Shown in pieces: positions 61,513 through 64,000 of a DNA stretch of 64,000 nt (positions are counted from its first letter, which is position 1; every line of letters starts with the position of its first letter). The notes below the pieces were generated by a model. The model worked only from the letters and a program-made list of their open reading frames with translations. It ran no database searches and was not told the DNA's origin. The stretch is from Halanaerobium polyolivorans (GTDB taxonomy: Bacteria; Bacillota; Halanaerobiia; Halanaerobiales; Halanaerobiaceae), in NCBI RefSeq assembly GCF_020711195.1, contig NZ_JAJFAT010000003.1:18301-82300 (forward strand), read 5' to 3'. The position numbers and the translations under genes are program-made.

Positions 61513-64000
61513 GTCATAACTGCAGATCCATTAAAATAAGGATTGAAACAGATTGTAGCTCTAACTTATGATCCAAACTTAATTGGTCATAACTGCAGAT
61601 CCATTAAAATAAGGATTGAAACATGTCATTCACTTTTTCGACGGCACACAAATCAGTGTCATAACTGCAGATCCATTAAAATAAGGATTGAAACGGTGAA
61701 TTGGATTTGTTAGTTATTGACTATTTGCAGTCATAACTGCAGATCCATTAAAATAAGGATTGAAACGCAAGACTTGGACTGAAGCTGAAAATCCTAATAT
61801 AGTCATAACTGCAGATCCATTAAAATAAGGATTGAAACATGGCCCTGTATGGGGTGATGAATACGAGATAGATGGGTCATAACTGCAGATCCATTAAAAT
61901 AAGGATTGAAACACTCTATACATGTATTAATACCTTCATAGCTTTAAAGTCATAACTGCAGATCCATTAAAATAAGGATTGAAACGAAAATGATAGAGAA
62001 GGTATGAAGAAAAATAGAGTGTCATAACTGCAGATCCATTAAAATAAGGATTGAAACTCTGCAACTGACAAAGTTAGAGTTGAGTATGTAGGGTCATAAC
62101 TGCAGATCCATTAAAATAAGGATTGAAACATTCATTTGAAACTCTTTGAATTTCACTTAAAATATGTCATAACTGCAGATCCATTAAAATAAGGATTGAA
62201 ACTAAGAAAGTGGGTGATTAGATGGCCGTACAGGTAGGGTCATAACTGCAGATCCATTAAAATAAGGATTGAAACACAAGTGGGATTAAGTGGGAAAGCG
62301 GGAGGTATGCAGGTCATAACTGCAGATCCATTAAAATAAGGATTGAAACACCTTAAAATAAAGCGTAAAATCCTCACCATTAACAGGTCATAACTGCAGA
62401 TCCATTAAAATAAGGATTGAAACTATCAGTAGTCCAAACACCAAATAAAATTCCGACAGGTCATAACTGCAGATCCATTAAAATAAGGATTGAAACATAA
62501 ACTTCCTAATTTCTAAATTACCATCCGTAACTGTCATAACTGCAGATCCATTAAAATAAGGATTGAAACATTTTCCTGATGAAGTTAAAATTAGACAAGC
62601 AATGGTCATAACTGCAGATCCATTAAAATAAGGATTGAAACTGAAGTAACAGGTTATCGCATAAGTGAACCGTTTGAGTCATAACTGCAGATCCATTAAA
62701 ATAAGGATTGAAACTCTTGCCACCAGTTGTTCTTGCTCCGCCGTTGCCATGGTCATAACTGCAGATCCATTAAAATAAGGATTGAAACTCCGAAGGTGAA
62801 TTGTCCAGCGAAGAAATGTCTGCTGGTCATAACTGCAGATCCATTAAAATAAGGATTGAAACTTATTAAGTCTTACAGCCGACAATAAAGTTAAATCAGT
62901 CATAACTGCAGATCCATTAAAATAAGGATTGAAACATAGGGATGACGGTAGTTATCAATGGGTTGCAGTTAAAGTCATAACTGCAGATCCATTAAAATAA
63001 GGATTGAAACAGTTTTTGGGCCGACCATGCAACAATCTCAGTATTATAGTCATAACTGCAGATCCATTAAAATAAGGATTGAAACGAGTTATCTAAAAAT
63101 GCACTTCTAACTATGTTATCAAGTCATAACTGCAGATCCATTAAAATAAGGATTGAAACTACTTTGATGGATTGACAGCTTATGAGTCAGATCGTGTCAT
63201 AACTGCAGATCCATTAAAATAAGGATTGAAACATTATCTTGCCTTCTTCATTCCTCTCAACCTTTCTAGTCATAACTGCAGATCCATTAAAATAAGGATT
63301 GAAACATAGCAACAACATCAATATCCGGATAAAACTGGTATGTCATAACTGCAGATCCATTAAAATAAGGATTGAAACTCTAGGTAATCATCCCCAACTT
63401 TGACACTTATACTGTCATAACTGCAGATCCATTAAAATAAGGATTGAAACTTGGATATATTAAAGGAAGGTGATTAAATGGCAACGTCATAACTGCAGAT
63501 CCATTAAAATAAGGATTGAAACATTTTCCTGATGAAGTTAAAATTAGACAAGCGATGGTCATAACTGCAGATCCATTAAAATAAGGATTGAAACTTTTGT
63601 AGTAAGCGACAAGTCCTGTCTCATCACCTGTGTCATAACTGCAGATCCATTAAAATAAGGATTGAAACGAAATACTTTTCCTCTTAGTCATTTTTTACCC
63701 CCTAAGTCATAACTGCAGATCCATTAAAATAAGGATTGAAACAATACCACCTTAAAGACTTTATTAAACACGGTGGTGGTCATAACTGCAGATCCATTAA
63801 AATAAGGATTGAAACTCATATTCGCTTTCCAAAATTTCATGAGTGATATAATGTCATAACTGCAGATCCATTAAAATAAGGATTGAAACATTCAGATTGA
63901 CAAAGAAAGAAACTTCGAAGAACTGTCATAACTGCAGATCCATTAAAATAAGGATTGAAACTTAGAACTAAGTTTGCACTAATTGAAGCTGATGAACGTC
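61513..64000 (+). CRISPR. Type I-B CRISPR array, 34 complete repeats, open at right edge
   Basis: The repeat is 37 bp, begins GTCATAACTG, contains CTGCAGATCC near the middle-left, and ends AAGGATTGAAAC. I counted 34 complete copies, the first at 61513-61549 and the last at 63925-63961. They appear identical by eye, with no degenerate terminal repeat. Spacers are about 35-37 bp. The window ends with GTC, the first three bases of a 35th repeat, so the array continues. Transcription is probably rightward, giving newest spacers at the left (leader) end. Spacers 15 and 28 are near-copies of each other. Confidence 0.97.

Overview
The window looks like a chromosome segment from a low-GC, anaerobic, Gram-negative-walled (diderm) Firmicute, most likely of the Halanaerobiales (Halanaerobium-like). 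The evidence is the AT-rich DNA with strong Firmicute-style ribosome binding sites, a full lipid A/Kdo/heptose lipopolysaccharide gene set, a HutP-family protein, oxygen-labile enzyme families, and a type I-B CRISPR-Cas system. The organism name is an inference; no database search was possible. Nearly all genes lie on the + strand. The exceptions are a truncated permease at the left edge, a formamidase-type gene and one tRNA-Glu.

Region by region. 1-5.2 kb: part of a minus-strand membrane permease with a palindromic operator-like site, glucose-6-phosphate isomerase with a good promoter, a membrane pseudokinase-like protein behind a strong hairpin, NAD synthetase, and a periplasmic metal/cobalamin-type binding protein. 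5.2-22 kb: an apparently continuous outer-membrane operon. A HutP homologue overlaps msbA, followed by two acyltransferases, lpxK, kdsB, kdsA, kdsD/kpsF, waaA (kdtA), two GT9 heptosyltransferase-type genes, GT2 and GT4 glycosyltransferases, an O-antigen ligase-like protein, a ParB-fold-like unknown and two sugar/LPS kinase-like proteins. 22-28.9 kb: an MFS exporter, a formamidase/acetamidase, a class II aldolase, tRNA-Glu with its own promoter and a shared terminator, then a thiol/sulfur block (CyuA-type cysteine desulfidase, CoA-disulfide-reductase-like flavoprotein, UPF0251 regulator, OsmC).

28.9-51.5 kb: a large purine-catabolism island. Two PLP enzymes, an XRE-cupin regulator, YgeY, YgeW and an NCS2 permease are followed by a three-subunit xanthine dehydrogenase. 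Next come an 8-oxoguanine-deaminase-like enzyme, SsnA, and a second hydroxylase whose molybdopterin subunit is split in two, as in the selenium-containing nicotinate dehydrogenase (NdhF-S-L-M order). The island ends with a THEP1-like NTPase, a PreA-like flavo-ferredoxin protein, adenine deaminase, and a PbuG-type permease. The permease sits behind a guanine-class purine riboswitch with a consensus promoter and a 20-bp terminator stem. The parts fit anaerobic uptake of purines, deamination, hydroxylation, ring opening and final release of ammonia and carbon skeletons. They resemble the E. coli/gut-bacterial ygeW-ygeX-ygeY-ssnA-xdh group, but two other PLP enzymes stand where ygeX would be.

51.5-64 kb: a decayed WYL-type regulator, then cas8b-cas7-cas5-cas3-cas1-cas2-cas4-cas6, a leader of about 257 bp, and a CRISPR array with 34 complete 37-bp repeats that runs off the right edge. 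Two spacers in the array are the same except for one base.
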